Position numbers and translations under genes: made by a program. This document shows positions 27,973 to 41,948 of a DNA stretch of 64,000 nt, one piece after another. The stretch's first letter is position 1; every line of letters starts with the position of its first letter. The stretch is from NCBI GenBank assembly GCA_963826145.1, contig CAWGVW010000002.1, positions 930,001 through 994,000 on the forward strand, in the 5' to 3' direction. This DNA is from JBGPLJ01 sp963826145 (GTDB taxonomy: Bacteria > Pseudomonadota > Gammaproteobacteria > Steroidobacterales > Steroidobacteraceae). Under the pieces are notes generated by a model that had not been told where the DNA came from, ran no database searches, and worked only from the letters and a program-made list of their open reading frames with translations.

Positions 27973-29220
27973 GGCTTGCTTCACTTCCCTTGCGATCGCG
28001 CGCAGGCCTTCGCGGACGGTGTCGGGGTCCTGCGAGTAGTTGACGCGCAGGCACTCATGGCGGTGGCTCCACTCGCCTTCGAGCCCCGGGAAGAAGTAAT
28101 GCCCTGAGAGCACGAGCACGCCGCGTTCCTTGAGCCGCTTGTAGAGCTCCGCGCTCGTGATCGACAGCCCCGGAAACCACAGCCAGAGGAAGAACGCGCC
28201 TTCGGGTTCGTGGATTCGCATCGGCACGTCGGCGAAGAACTCGTGCACCCACGCCACCGCCTGTTTCGCCCGTGCCTCGTAGTACGGCCGCACGATTTCG
28301 CGGCTGCATTGCAGAATCGAGCCGTCCGCGACGAGCTGCTGCGCGAGCACTGCACCGACGCTCGGCGGCGCGAGACTCATCACGCTCTGCATCGCCGTGA
28401 GCGCAGTCACGATCTCGGGAGCCGCAATGACGATCCCCGTGCGCACGGCCGGCAGGCCGAGCTTCGAGAGCGAGAGGCACAGAATGACGTTCTCGTTCCA
28501 GAGCGGCGGCGAGCCGACGAACTGGATGTCGGGAAAGGGCGGCCCGTAGGCGCTATCTATAATGAGTGGCACGCCCGCCTTGTGCGCAAGCTCGTCGAGC
28601 CGCCGCATCTCCGTTTCCGTCAGCACGTTTCCGGTCGGGTTCGTCGGCCGGCTCACGCAAATCGCCGCAATCGAGTCGTCCACCTTGAGCGAGCCGAAAT
28701 CGATGCCGTACTTGAAGAGCCGGTCCGGCAACTCTTGAATGAGCGGCCGCTGTGAGGTGAAGAGATTATCGACCACGCCCACGTCGCCGTAGCCGATGTA
28801 CTCCGGCGTGAGCGGGAAGAGAATGCGCCGATGCTTGCCGTCGGTCCCGGGGCCACCGAGCAGATTGAAGAGCATGAAGAACGCGCTCTGGCTGCCCGCT
28901 GTGAGCGCGACGTTCGCGGGCGTGAGGTTCCAGCCGTAGGTTCGGCCGAGGAGCTCGGCGACGGCAGCGCGGAAGCGCAAGTCGCCATCGGGCGCCGAGT
29001 AAAAGCCCGCAAGCCGCGCAAATTCCTCGGGTTCGCGCACGATCCGCGCCATCTCGCGGCGGAATATCTGCTCCATCTTCGGGATGCGCGCGGGATTACC
29101 GCCGCCGAGCAGGAGGTACTTGCGATCGCCCGATGTGGCCGCACCAAGGTCCGACATCAGCTCGAGCGCCCCGGTCGGCCGGCGGAAGCGTTCGCCGAAT
29201 TGCGAAAAGCGGGTACTCAT
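27955..29220 (-). CDS. avtA: Valine-pyruvate aminotransferase AvtA
   Basis: 421 residues, slightly longer than E. coli AvtA. It keeps the family's distinctive stretches: LLLGGGNPARIPKME, LTAGSQSAFFMLFNL, FPLTPEYIGYGD, CVSRPTNPTGNV and the PLP-lysine region LCLSLSKLGLPAVRTGI. The enzyme interconverts valine and alanine with their keto acids. The C-terminal GTGIG comes from the palindromic element it shares with the convergent AlkB-like gene. It is divergent from uvrA with a 74-bp gap. Confidence 0.93.
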   Translation of the reverse strand: MSTRFSQFGERFRRPTGALELMSDLGAATSGDRKYLLLGGGNPARIPKMEQIFRREMARIVREPEEFARLAGFYSAPDGDLRFRAAVAELLGRTYGWNLTPANVALTAGSQSAFFMLFNLLGGPGTDGKHRRILFPLTPEYIGYGDVGVVDNLFTSQRPLIQELPDRLFKYGIDFGSLKVDDSIAAICVSRPTNPTGNVLTETEMRRLDELAHKAGVPLIIDSAYGPPFPDIQFVGSPPLWNENVILCLSLSKLGLPAVRTGIVIAAPEIVTALTAMQSVMSLAPPSVGAVLAQQLVADGSILQCSREIVRPYYEARAKQAVAWVHEFFADVPMRIHEPEGAFFLWLWFPGLSITSAELYKRLKERGVLVLSGHYFFPGLEGEWSHRHECLRVNYSQDPDTVREGLRAIAREVKQAGTGIG

Positions 29221-29294
29221 CTACAATGTACATCCATAGCGGCGCGCATTTTGACCCAGCGGGTCCGGCAACGGAACCCGCTCAAGGCCGTTTC

Positions 29295-34787
<5,493 letters not shown>

Positions 34788-34790
34788 TTG

Positions 34791-34807
34791 AAGGTGCCAG
34801 GCACCTT
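34791..34807. terminator. Short palindrome between uvrA and a convergent gene
   Basis: AAGGTGCC-A-GGCACCTT, a perfect 8-1-8 palindrome, lies 3 bp after the uvrA stop and 6 bp before the end of the convergent gene. It could terminate both, although the loop is too small for an ordinary hairpin. Confidence 0.4.
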
Positions 34808-34813
34808 CGCGCG

Positions 34814-35692
34814 CTATTTCCCGAGCTGGGCCGCGAGCGCCGAGTAGTCGATCGCAGCGATCACCGACGCCGCGCGCTCCGGCGCGCTGCGGATGACGAT
34901 GGCGATGCCGTGCGGCGCTGACAGGCGCACGCCCGGCCGCGCGTTCAGCAGCCACTTGTTGTTGTCGGCCTTGTGCCAGGTGCCGAACAGCACGACCGCG
35001 ATTGTGACGTCTTCCTCTTTGGCGACGTAATGGTACTGGAACGCCGTCTGCGCGCCGCTCGGCGTCGGCAAGAGCGTCGCTCCTTCGCCCTCGTATTCCA
35101 CGTCCGGGTTGAGGTCGATCGTGATGTTGAACCCGGAATCCTGGTTCTGCTCCGCAACCGCCGCGTCGAATCCGGCCGCCGCATCGCTTGCGTTGGCGAT
35201 GCGTTCGTACTCCCCCTGGAGTTTGTCCCTCTGTTCGGAGAGCGACTGCATCGCCGCGTAGTCACCCTTCTGCGCGAGGGCAACGATCTGTTCATTGAGC
35301 TTGGCGATTTTCGCCATGAGCTCGTCGAGCTTCGGCTGCTTGGCGGCCGATTCCTTTTGCAAGGCCGCGGTCGCCTGCGCGACGTTCGCGTCGGGCCCGG
35401 ACGTCTTGGCCGTCTGGCTGTAATCGCGGGTGTAGGAATAAGCCCAAGGCTTACGCATCAACTCGGCGCAGATGGTCTTGGGCGGATCCGGCGTCTCATC
35501 GCTGTGCGTGATGACCCAGCCGGCCGGTGCCGACGGCAGCGCCCTGAGACTCGCGGCCATCACGGAACCCATCGCCGCGCGATCCGCCGGCAGGATTGTG
35601 CGGCGGTCGGTGCAGTCACCGTGCGCGACGCCCAGGCGGAGCGCTACTGCGACCAGGCCGGCCGCCCATGCCATGGCTCTTTGTGTACGCAT
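34814..35692 (-). CDS. Secreted coiled-coil protein of unknown function
   Basis: 292 residues with a signal peptide ending near VAHG. Residues about 100-160 form a coiled coil (KQPKLDELMAKIAKLNEQIV), and the C-terminal half is a beta-rich domain (FNITIDLNPDVEYEGEGATLL, VTIAVVLFGTWHK). Two cysteines (CTDRR and TICAEL) could pair. No family is recognised. The gene converges on uvrA. Confidence 0.65.
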   Translation of the reverse strand: MRTQRAMAWAAGLVAVALRLGVAHGDCTDRRTILPADRAAMGSVMAASLRALPSAPAGWVITHSDETPDPPKTICAELMRKPWAYSYTRDYSQTAKTSGPDANVAQATAALQKESAAKQPKLDELMAKIAKLNEQIVALAQKGDYAAMQSLSEQRDKLQGEYERIANASDAAAGFDAAVAEQNQDSGFNITIDLNPDVEYEGEGATLLPTPSGAQTAFQYHYVAKEEDVTIAVVLFGTWHKADNNKWLLNARPGVRLSAPHGIAIVIRSAPERAASVIAAIDYSALAAQLGK

Positions 35693-35749
35693 GTTTCGCT
35701 GTCTCCCTTGCTTGTTATTGTTGTCGGCGCCGCAAACGCCGATTGTCGC

Positions 35750-35875
35750 GCATATGATGCACCCGTTCGCCTCCGGGAGGGACCGTGAGTGGCATCACTC
35801 GCGGCGATCGACGTACGGTCTCAACGGCGATCCAGTGCCGGAAATCATCACGAGCTGGAAATATCCCTGGGACGC
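35750..35875 (+). pseudogene. Collapsed remnant of a paralogue of the four-repeat secreted protein
   Basis: The stretch ATATGATGCACCCGTTCGCC followed by TCCGGGAGGGACC closely matches the leader just upstream of the gene at 36398. Some 50 bp later GAAATCATCACGAGCTGGAA then matches that gene's last codons (VITNWKYP, here IITSWKYP). Almost the whole middle is missing. It reads as a copy of the neighbouring gene reduced to its two ends. Confidence 0.6.
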
Positions 35876-35934
35876 TGCAATAAGGGCGCCTCGCGCCGGG
35901 TCTTTGCAAGGACAATGCGGCCCTCTGTCTCGTC

Positions 35935-36349
35935 ATGATCACCGTGCGCGCGGGCGATGCACCCGAGATCGAAGCATTCCTGATCGAACGCATCATCGAA
36001 TTCAACGCCGCCGCCTCGGGGCACAACGATGCCGAGTCATTCACGGCCGTGCACCGGGACGATGCACGGCAACATCGACGGCGGTACCTGCGGATACACC
36101 TGGGGCGGTTGCTGCTATGTCGCGTACTTGTGGGTGACCGAAAGCCGGCGCCGTCAAGGCCTCGGCAGCGAGCTTCTCGAGGCCGTGGAGCGGTACGCGC
36201 GCGAGCGGAAATGCCAGCGGATTTTCCTGTCGACTCACAGCTTCCAGGCGCCCGGGTTCTATGCGCGCAAGGGATACGAGCCGGTCGCGCGGATCGAAGA
36301 GCACCCTGTCGGATTTGCGAGCATCTATTTCGCGAAACGCCTCGATTGA
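35935..36349 (+). pseudogene. GNAT family N-acetyltransferase, disrupted by one +1 shift
   Basis: The first 38 residues (MITVRAGDAPEIEAFLIERI) are in one frame and the rest in another. Removing one G near 36046 (CACCGGGACG) joins FTAVHR to TMHGNIDGGTCGYTW and restores a GNAT of about 137 residues ending at 36349. The acetyl-CoA loop is RRRQGLGSELLEAVE and the C-terminal part is APGFYARKGYEPVARIE. Substrate unknown. It lies between the remnant and the intact copy of the four-repeat gene. Confidence 0.78.
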
Positions 36350-36397
36350 CCCCGGGGGTCGCCTATATGATTTGGCCGTTCGCGTCCGGGAGGGACC

Positions 36398-37954
36398 ATG
36401 AGCCGAATCACCCGCTCTGCAAGCCATGTATTGCTATCGCTGTTCGTCTGGCTGTCGGCGCTCTCGCCGGCGAGCGCCCAGTCAAACCTGAACCGATATG
36501 ACTACGGGTACTGCTACGGCAACTCCGGCAACTCTCGCGTCGGATTTGTCACGCGGACCTTTGTCCTGGGTAAGCAGAATCTGGGTGGAGGACACGCCGC
36601 ATACATGGCCGAGCTCAAGCGGAGGTTCAACACCACCTTCCCGCGGGAAGAGGGCTGCTCGATGTCTCCGACGGCCGCAGAGGCGCAGGCCAAGCGCCAG
36701 CAGCTGATCGACGGAGCCACCAAGGCCATGGGCCCTCAAGGAATCGTCGTGCTCGACTGGATTCCGGAGGGGGCCACAGCACTTCCAGGCGGGCCCGGGC
36801 CGACTCCCATCGCTGGGCAGGCGACCGCGAATACCGCAACCGCCGCCCAATCAACGAATGCGGCAAGCAGCCAGAGTGCCTACGTGGCCAACATGCCGGG
36901 CCCGTTCTGGGCCTGCGCCGCCAGCGCGAATGGCGTTCAGCACGACAGCGCCATCTTTCCGCAGCCGAATATTTTCCCGCAGCAGATCACATGGGAATAC
37001 CGCAACTACCTCAGCACCAAGTACCACATCGGCAGCATGCCGAATTGCGAGTCGCGGCCGACGCGCGCCGAGGCGGAGGCCTTCCTCGCAAAACACGCGG
37101 CCGGCACGATCCCGGGCGCGACCAGTGTGTCGACCCAGCGAATCGCAACGGGCTGGATTCCGCATCAGCTGGGCGGCCCGCCGATTGAAGACGTAGCGCC
37201 GCCGCCGCCGCCGCCCGCGCCCAAGCCGCATGGCCCGACAACTTTCTACGCGTGCAAGTCCAACAAAGAGAGTGAACACACGGAGTACACCTCGGCGGCA
37301 TTCCAAGCCGAGCCGGGACAGGCGGCCGCCATCGGAAAGGCCTTCGATAAATATCTGATCGGAATGTTCGGGCACGAGGGCGTTATCGAGTGCCCGCAGT
37401 TCGCGACGCTTGCGCAAGCGAACGACTGGATCAACCAACGCAGAATGTTCGCGATCCGCAACCACTCCTCGATCGAAACGACGCACTGGAAGTACGAAGG
37501 CGCCATCGACGGCGGCGCAGCCAACGCTCCGGCGCCAACGTCCGCGACTGCCGGCGCGAGCGCGGTGGCGCCGCCGCCCGCACCGACTCCGATGCCCGTG
37601 ACGCCGCCGCCGCCGCCGAAGCCCGCGGTTTCAAATGCCACTCAGCCGAAGCCACCGGCTGCAACGACGGGCATCTTCGTCACCTGCAACAGCAACAGCT
37701 TCCAGGACCGCGCGCGTTACTACAATTCGCCGATCCAGGTAGCGAGCGGCGACTACGCGGCCTGGATGGCGTCGTACCAGAAGTTTCTCCAGACCAACTT
37801 CAAGTACGGCACCGGGGTCATGTGCAACAAGCAGCCGACGCTCGCCGAGGCGCAAAGCTACTTCAAGGAAATCACCGACACCGCGCGGCTCACGACCAAG
37901 GACAACCTCGACCGGCCCTGGCCGGTGGTGATCACGAACTGGAAATATCCTTAG
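36398..37954 (+). CDS. Secreted protein with four related about 90-residue repeats
   Basis: 518 residues with a Sec signal peptide (LSALSPASAQ). Four modules follow, separated by Ala/Pro-rich linkers, starting near residues 35, 165, 284 and 426. Each has a Cys near its start (YCYGN, FWACAA, FYACKS, VTCNS), an amphipathic stretch leading to a second Cys followed by a T/S-rich turn and an Ala/Glu helix (CESRPTRAEAEAF, CNKQPTLAEAQSYF), and usually a closing aromatic strand (HWKYEG, TNWKYP). One disulphide per module is inferred. The ribosome site GGGAGG is well placed. I do not recognise the repeat as a named domain. Confidence 0.72.
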   Translation: MSRITRSASHVLLSLFVWLSALSPASAQSNLNRYDYGYCYGNSGNSRVGFVTRTFVLGKQNLGGGHAAYMAELKRRFNTTFPREEGCSMSPTAAEAQAKRQQLIDGATKAMGPQGIVVLDWIPEGATALPGGPGPTPIAGQATANTATAAQSTNAASSQSAYVANMPGPFWACAASANGVQHDSAIFPQPNIFPQQITWEYRNYLSTKYHIGSMPNCESRPTRAEAEAFLAKHAAGTIPGATSVSTQRIATGWIPHQLGGPPIEDVAPPPPPPAPKPHGPTTFYACKSNKESEHTEYTSAAFQAEPGQAAAIGKAFDKYLIGMFGHEGVIECPQFATLAQANDWINQRRMFAIRNHSSIETTHWKYEGAIDGGAANAPAPTSATAGASAVAPPPAPTPMPVTPPPPPKPAVSNATQPKPPAATTGIFVTCNSNSFQDRARYYNSPIQVASGDYAAWMASYQKFLQTNFKYGTGVMCNKQPTLAEAQSYFKEITDTARLTTKDNLDRPWPVVITNWKYP

Positions 37955-38060
37955 GACCCGATTGTGTGGTGTGCGGAGAGCTCTGCGAGGCGGTATTTCT
38001 GAGGATTCGCAGCGCGAATTGACATCGCGCGGACGCCAGACTGATGTGTAGCGTCTTCCG

Positions 38061-38327
38061 ATGGAAGTGCGTTACTTCATCGATCCGCAAACCGGCCAGC
38101 CGCACATCTACAAGCACGACGTTTTGGAGGCCGAGGTCGAGGACATCCTGAATTCACCGGGCGAGGATCGCGCCGGTCGTGACGGGTGTCGCATCGCGAT
38201 TGGCTACACTTCCGTTGGCAGGTTGCTGAGAGTAGTTTATGTCCGCGAGACGGGAGGCGCCTTTGCCCTCACGGCGTATGATCTAACCGGCAAACCCGCC
38301 GCAGCCTTTCGCCGCCGCCGAAGCTAG
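38061..38327 (+). CDS. Putative toxin of a small TA pair (DUF4258/BrnT-like)
   Basis: 88 residues. The order of short strands in the C-terminal half (RIAIGYTSVGRLLRVVYVRE) resembles RelE-fold DUF4258/BrnT toxins. The next gene starts 5 bp downstream and looks like the matching antitoxin. Toxicity is inferred from this arrangement only. Confidence 0.6.
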   Translation: MEVRYFIDPQTGQPHIYKHDVLEAEVEDILNSPGEDRAGRDGCRIAIGYTSVGRLLRVVYVRETGGAFALTAYDLTGKPAAAFRRRRS

Positions 38328-38332
38328 CGACC

Positions 38333-38536
38333 ATGAAGCAGAACAAGTTTCCTCCGGGATGGGACGAGAAGCGCGCTGAGCGCGTCGTCAAGCACTACGA
38401 ATCGCAAACGGCGACTGAAGCCCTGGCCGAAGATGAGGCAAGCGCAGAGGAGCGTTCGGGAGTGCTGATGAGAATTCCCCGCGATCTCGTCGCTGCTGTC
38501 CGCGAACTCATCGCCAAACACAAGAAGGGCACGTAA
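38333..38536 (+). CDS. Putative antitoxin partner
   Basis: 67 residues starting MKQNKFPPGWDEKRAERVVKH, a form found repeatedly beside small RelE-fold toxins. The C-terminal segment MRIPRDLVAAVRELIAKH may be a ribbon-helix-like or capping part. The stop overlaps the next start (TAATG). Confidence 0.62.
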   Translation: MKQNKFPPGWDEKRAERVVKHYESQTATEALAEDEASAEERSGVLMRIPRDLVAAVRELIAKHKKGT

Positions 38537-38787
38537 TGGCCATGCAAGCCATCACCCTCGAAATTCTCGAGAAGGCCGACCTGCCACCCCGGCAGGCCCG
38601 TGCCATTGCGCACGCCATCGAACTCGAATTCTCCGCGGCTCACAGCGCCCTGGCGGCGGTAATCGTTGAAATGAAACACGACCAGAAGTTGAAGATGGCA
38701 GAGCAGAAAGGCGAACGTGTGCGCTGGGTATTTCTCGCCTTGCTCCTCGGCGTCGGCTATTTCCTGTTCGGTCACCTCGCGACCTGA
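38536..38787 (+). CDS. Small tail-anchored coiled-coil protein
   Basis: 83 residues; a helical stretch (about 10-60) ends in one membrane helix (WVFLALLLGVGYFLF). The layout recalls DUF1640-type coiled-coil membrane proteins. It overlaps the antitoxin gene by 1 bp, so three genes are one transcription unit. The link of a membrane protein to a TA pair is unusual and its role is unknown. Confidence 0.58.
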   Translation: MAMQAITLEILEKADLPPRQARAIAHAIELEFSAAHSALAAVIVEMKHDQKLKMAEQKGERVRWVFLALLLGVGYFLFGHLAT

Positions 38788-38913
38788 CGTTGGCTCGGCA
38801 GCGGGCGCCGATGCTCCGCAATTCGTTCGGGAAGGCCGGGGCGGCATCCATCCTCGCGCGATGCAAGTGGATGCGCCCCGGCGGACCTTTCTCTCGAGCG
38901 CAAAGCCCAGGCT

Positions 38914-39225
38914 CTAGTTCACCGCTCCGGTGTTTTTCAGGCCGAGGACCTCGATCGGCTCGATGGACGGCGGGCCGGCAAACAATTCTGGCGCGTTCGC
39001 CACCAGCGCCTGCGCGATCGGACCGCTCAGATGCCGCTGCCGGCCCTTCTCATCATGGAAGGCGTCGAATACGCCGAAAGTTGTTGGCGAGAGGCGCAAG
39101 GCGAACCAGATTGGCGTCGTGGCTTCTTCCCGGGCCATGGCAAGACCGCCTTCGAGTAGCTGGGCGACCGCAGCTTCTTTGCCGGGCTTGGCTTCGATGC
39201 GCGCGAACAGTGCAAGCTTGATCAT
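38914..39225 (-). CDS. ABM-domain monooxygenase-like protein
   Basis: 103 residues forming one antibiotic-biosynthesis-monooxygenase (dimeric alpha-beta barrel) domain: ALFARIEAKPGKEAAVAQLL, then FGVFDAFHDEKGRQRHLSG. Relatives include YgiN-type quinol monooxygenases. The gene is divergent from the AraC-type gene at 39350, which probably controls it. Confidence 0.8.
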   Translation of the reverse strand: MIKLALFARIEAKPGKEAAVAQLLEGGLAMAREEATTPIWFALRLSPTTFGVFDAFHDEKGRQRHLSGPIAQALVANAPELFAGPPSIEPIEVLGLKNTGAVN

Positions 39226-39317
39226 GATGCTTCTCCTCGTTGAATTCGCCCCGGCGACGAAATGTCCCCGACAGGCGATGGGTGCACTCTAGGGCTGCCC
39301 GCGCTTCGGGACTATTG

Positions 39318-39334
39318 GCAAAGATGACATCTTT
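39318..39334. promoter_or_regulatory. Perfect 8-1-8 palindrome in divergent promoter region
   Basis: CAAAGATGACATCTTTG lies 15 bp before the GlxA-like start and 92 bp before the monooxygenase start. A second palindrome, TGATATCA, overlaps its end (39333-39340). Position and symmetry fit an operator for the neighbouring regulator. Confidence 0.5.
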
Positions 39335-39349
39335 GATATCATTATTGCC

Positions 39350-40312
39350 ATGAAGATTTCGGTACTCGCAATCGACGGCGTCTTCGATACGGGCCTCGCG
39401 ACGGTGCTCGACGCATTCGCGATCGCCAACGATCTGGCGGCGATGAGTGGACTGGACTCGCCGCGCTTCGACGTGACCCTGACCGGCGTGCGGCGCAAGG
39501 TGCGCACAGCGCAAGGCCTGATCGTTCCGGTGACGGCGGCGAACCGCAAGCGTGCGCCGGACTGCGTGCTGGTGCCGGCGATCGGTTGCAAGATGCCGGC
39601 GCCGCTGGAGCAAGCGCTGACACGGCGCGACGTCCGCGACGCCTTGGACCTGCTGCGCAAGTGGTCGGACGCAGGGTCTTCTCTGGCGGCGGCCTGCGTC
39701 GGCACGTTCGTGCTGGCCGAAGCCGGCCTGCTGAACGGCGAGGAAGCCACGACCACCTGGTGGCTCGCGCCGATGTTTCGCCAGCGCTATCCCGAGGTAA
39801 GACTCGACGAATCGCGGATGGTCGTGCGCTCGGGCAGCGTCATGACGGCAGGCGCCGCGCTCAGCCACATCGATCTCGCGCTCGCCTTGATACGCCAGGC
39901 CAGCCCCGAACTCGCGAGCCTCGTGGCGAAGTATCTCGTCATCGATGCGCGGCCTTCGCAATCGGCGTACGCGATAACGGACCATCTCATTCATGCTGAC
40001 CCGATGGTCGAGCGCTTCGAGCGCTGGGCGCGCGGCCGGCTCCACCGCGGCTTTTCGCTCGATGGAGCGGCCGAATCGCTCGCCACCAGCAAGCGCACGC
40101 TCGCGCGCCGCATGAAGGACACGCTCGGCAAGAGCCCGCTCTCCTATTTCCAGGACCTGCGGGTCGAGCGTGCCGTGCATCTGCTCAACACCACCAGCCA
40201 CAACATCGAGCGCATCGCGGCGATGGTCGGCTACGCCGATGGCGTCACGCTGCGGACGCTCCTCCGGCGCCGGCTTGGACGCGGCGTGCGGGAATTGCGC
40301 TCGGCGCGGTAG
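39350..40312 (+). CDS. GlxA-type transcriptional regulator (DJ-1/PfpI plus AraC)
   Basis: 320 residues. The N-terminal 190 residues are a DJ-1/PfpI-like domain, with AAACVGTFVLAEAGLLNG around the nucleophile-elbow Cys. The C-terminal 100 residues are an AraC DNA-binding domain with two helix-turn-helix units (FSLDGAAESLATSKRTLARRM and IERIAAMVGYADGVTLRTLL). It is likely the activator of the divergent monooxygenase gene. Confidence 0.87.
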   Translation: MKISVLAIDGVFDTGLATVLDAFAIANDLAAMSGLDSPRFDVTLTGVRRKVRTAQGLIVPVTAANRKRAPDCVLVPAIGCKMPAPLEQALTRRDVRDALDLLRKWSDAGSSLAAACVGTFVLAEAGLLNGEEATTTWWLAPMFRQRYPEVRLDESRMVVRSGSVMTAGAALSHIDLALALIRQASPELASLVAKYLVIDARPSQSAYAITDHLIHADPMVERFERWARGRLHRGFSLDGAAESLATSKRTLARRMKDTLGKSPLSYFQDLRVERAVHLLNTTSHNIERIAAMVGYADGVTLRTLLRRRLGRGVRELRSAR

Positions 40313-40324
40313 GATGCCTTCGCA

Positions 40325-41305
40325 ATGGACGCACTTTCCGACGTACTAGGCGTTATCCGCTTGTCTGGCGCCGTCTTCCTCCAGATGGAGCTGCGCGCGC
40401 AATGGTCTTACCTGACCGCGCCACCCCGCGCCATTGCGGACGTGCTCATGCCGGACGCGGCGGACCATGTGATTCCTTACCATCTGCTGCTGGAAGGGAC
40501 GTGCTTTGCACGCCTCCTCGACGGCGAGTTCGTGCAACTCGGCGCCGGCGACCTCGTGATGTTCCCGGCGGGAGACCGCCACGTGCTCGCCACGGCTAGC
40601 GACCTGTCGCGACAGGTCACGCCGACCGAGATCACGGGCGAGAGCCTGAGCTTTCTCAAGCGCAACGAAATCGTTCCGTTTGCGGCCGGCGATTCCGGAG
40701 ACGCAACGCGCATCGTGTGCGGCTACCTCGCGTGCGACAAGCGTCTCGCGGAACCGATCATCACCAAGTTGCCGCGGCTCCTTAAAGTCAGCCTGCGCGA
40801 CGGCAACGCCGCAGCCTGGGTGCGCTCCTCGATCCAGTTTTCCGTGGCACAGAGTGCCTCGGAACGTCCCGGCTCCGCCATGGTGCTCGCGCGCCTGTCC
40901 GAAGTGCTCTTCGCTGAAGTCATTCGACTGCACGTGGAGACGCTGCCGCCTGAAGAAACTGGATGGCTGGCCGCGCTGCGCGATCGCCACATCGGCCGCA
41001 CGCTCGCGCTGCTTCACGACAAGCCCGCACATCCGTGGACCGTCGAAGAACTTGCGAGCAAAGTCGGGTTGTCGCGCTCCGCGCTGGGGCAGCGCTTTGT
41101 CGCGCTGATCGGCAAGCCGCCCATGGAATACCTCATGCGCTGGCGCATCCTCCTCGCGGCCCGGCACCTGCGCGAAAGTCGTACGCCCGTCGTCCAGGTC
41201 GCGGCCGAGGTCGGCTACGAGTCGGAAGCCGCGTTCAACCGCGCGTTCAAGCGCGAGCTGGGCGTGCCGCCTGCCGCGTGGCGGCGCCAGGCGGCAACGG
41301 CCTAG
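40325..41305 (+). CDS. AraC family regulator with cupin N-terminus
   Basis: 326 residues. A cupin_6-type sensor domain (about 30-190; LLEGTCFARLLDGEFVQLGAGDLVMFPAG) is followed by the AraC double helix-turn-helix (WTVEELASKVGLSRSALGQRF and QVAAEVGYESEAAFNRAFKRE). It follows the GlxA-like gene by 12 bp and may be co-transcribed. Its stop overlaps the end of the convergent GFA gene. Confidence 0.87.
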   Translation: MDALSDVLGVIRLSGAVFLQMELRAQWSYLTAPPRAIADVLMPDAADHVIPYHLLLEGTCFARLLDGEFVQLGAGDLVMFPAGDRHVLATASDLSRQVTPTEITGESLSFLKRNEIVPFAAGDSGDATRIVCGYLACDKRLAEPIITKLPRLLKVSLRDGNAAAWVRSSIQFSVAQSASERPGSAMVLARLSEVLFAEVIRLHVETLPPEETGWLAALRDRHIGRTLALLHDKPAHPWTVEELASKVGLSRSALGQRFVALIGKPPMEYLMRWRILLAARHLRESRTPVVQVAAEVGYESEAAFNRAFKRELGVPPAAWRRQAATA

Positions 41306-41742
41306 ATTGCATCCGCCAGCGTCTCGCCCGTCCCGCCCATTTCCTTCGGGATGTCCCGGAATTTCGGCAGACCGTCGTGCATCGGCAGCACGGTCTCCTG
41401 GTAGTTCACGTGCAGGCCCGCCTTGAACGGGAACGTGCGGATGATCGCCGCGTACACGTCGATCAGCGACCAGTGCGGGTGCTCGTTGACAAGATGCCCG
41501 CCGCAGGTCTTGCAGTACTTGCGGTAGCTGCGCGGCGTCTTGTTATAGACGCCGATGTTGTCCGCGCCTTCGGTGATGCGCACCGAGTCGGGCTTCCACA
41601 GCGTGAACGCGTTGACGGGCGAGGCCGACCAGGTGCGGCAGGAATCGCAGTGGCAATAGCCCATGGCCACCGGGGCACCCGTAACGGCGATTTGCACAGC
41701 GCCGCAGAAACACGATCCCTTGTAGGTATCTTCGGTTGCCAT
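41302..41742 (-). CDS. GFA family zinc protein
   Basis: 146 residues from the ATG at 41742 (GGAG 9 bp upstream). The zinc ligands of the GFA (glutathione-dependent formaldehyde-activating) fold are visible: GSCFCGAVQ, GYCHCDSCR and KYCKTCGGH. Most such proteins do not have a proven formaldehyde role; the function is left open. Confidence 0.87.
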   Translation of the reverse strand: MATEDTYKGSCFCGAVQIAVTGAPVAMGYCHCDSCRTWSASPVNAFTLWKPDSVRITEGADNIGVYNKTPRSYRKYCKTCGGHLVNEHPHWSLIDVYAAIIRTFPFKAGLHVNYQETVLPMHDGLPKFRDIPKEMGGTGETLADAI

Positions 41743-41948
41743 TTGAGTTCTCCTTCGGGCAGGCGAGGTTGCCTGCACGGTGGACATGATGGGACCTCGC
41801 ATGCCCGAACACTTGCCGCAAACGCCTGCCGGTTTTGCAGCGACGCCTTTTCGCCGCCCTGCGGCGACGAGGCGGCGCTCCGTGAGTCGAGACTCGACCG
41901 AATCCAGAGCAAATGCAAATATGCGCACACCGGTCGTGAAGGTGTCGC

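Noticed and set aside
29221..29294. LexA (SOS) box upstream of uvrA
   Set aside because: ATGTACAT is a small palindrome in the gap, but it does not fit the CTGT-N8-ACAG consensus or a convincing alternative.
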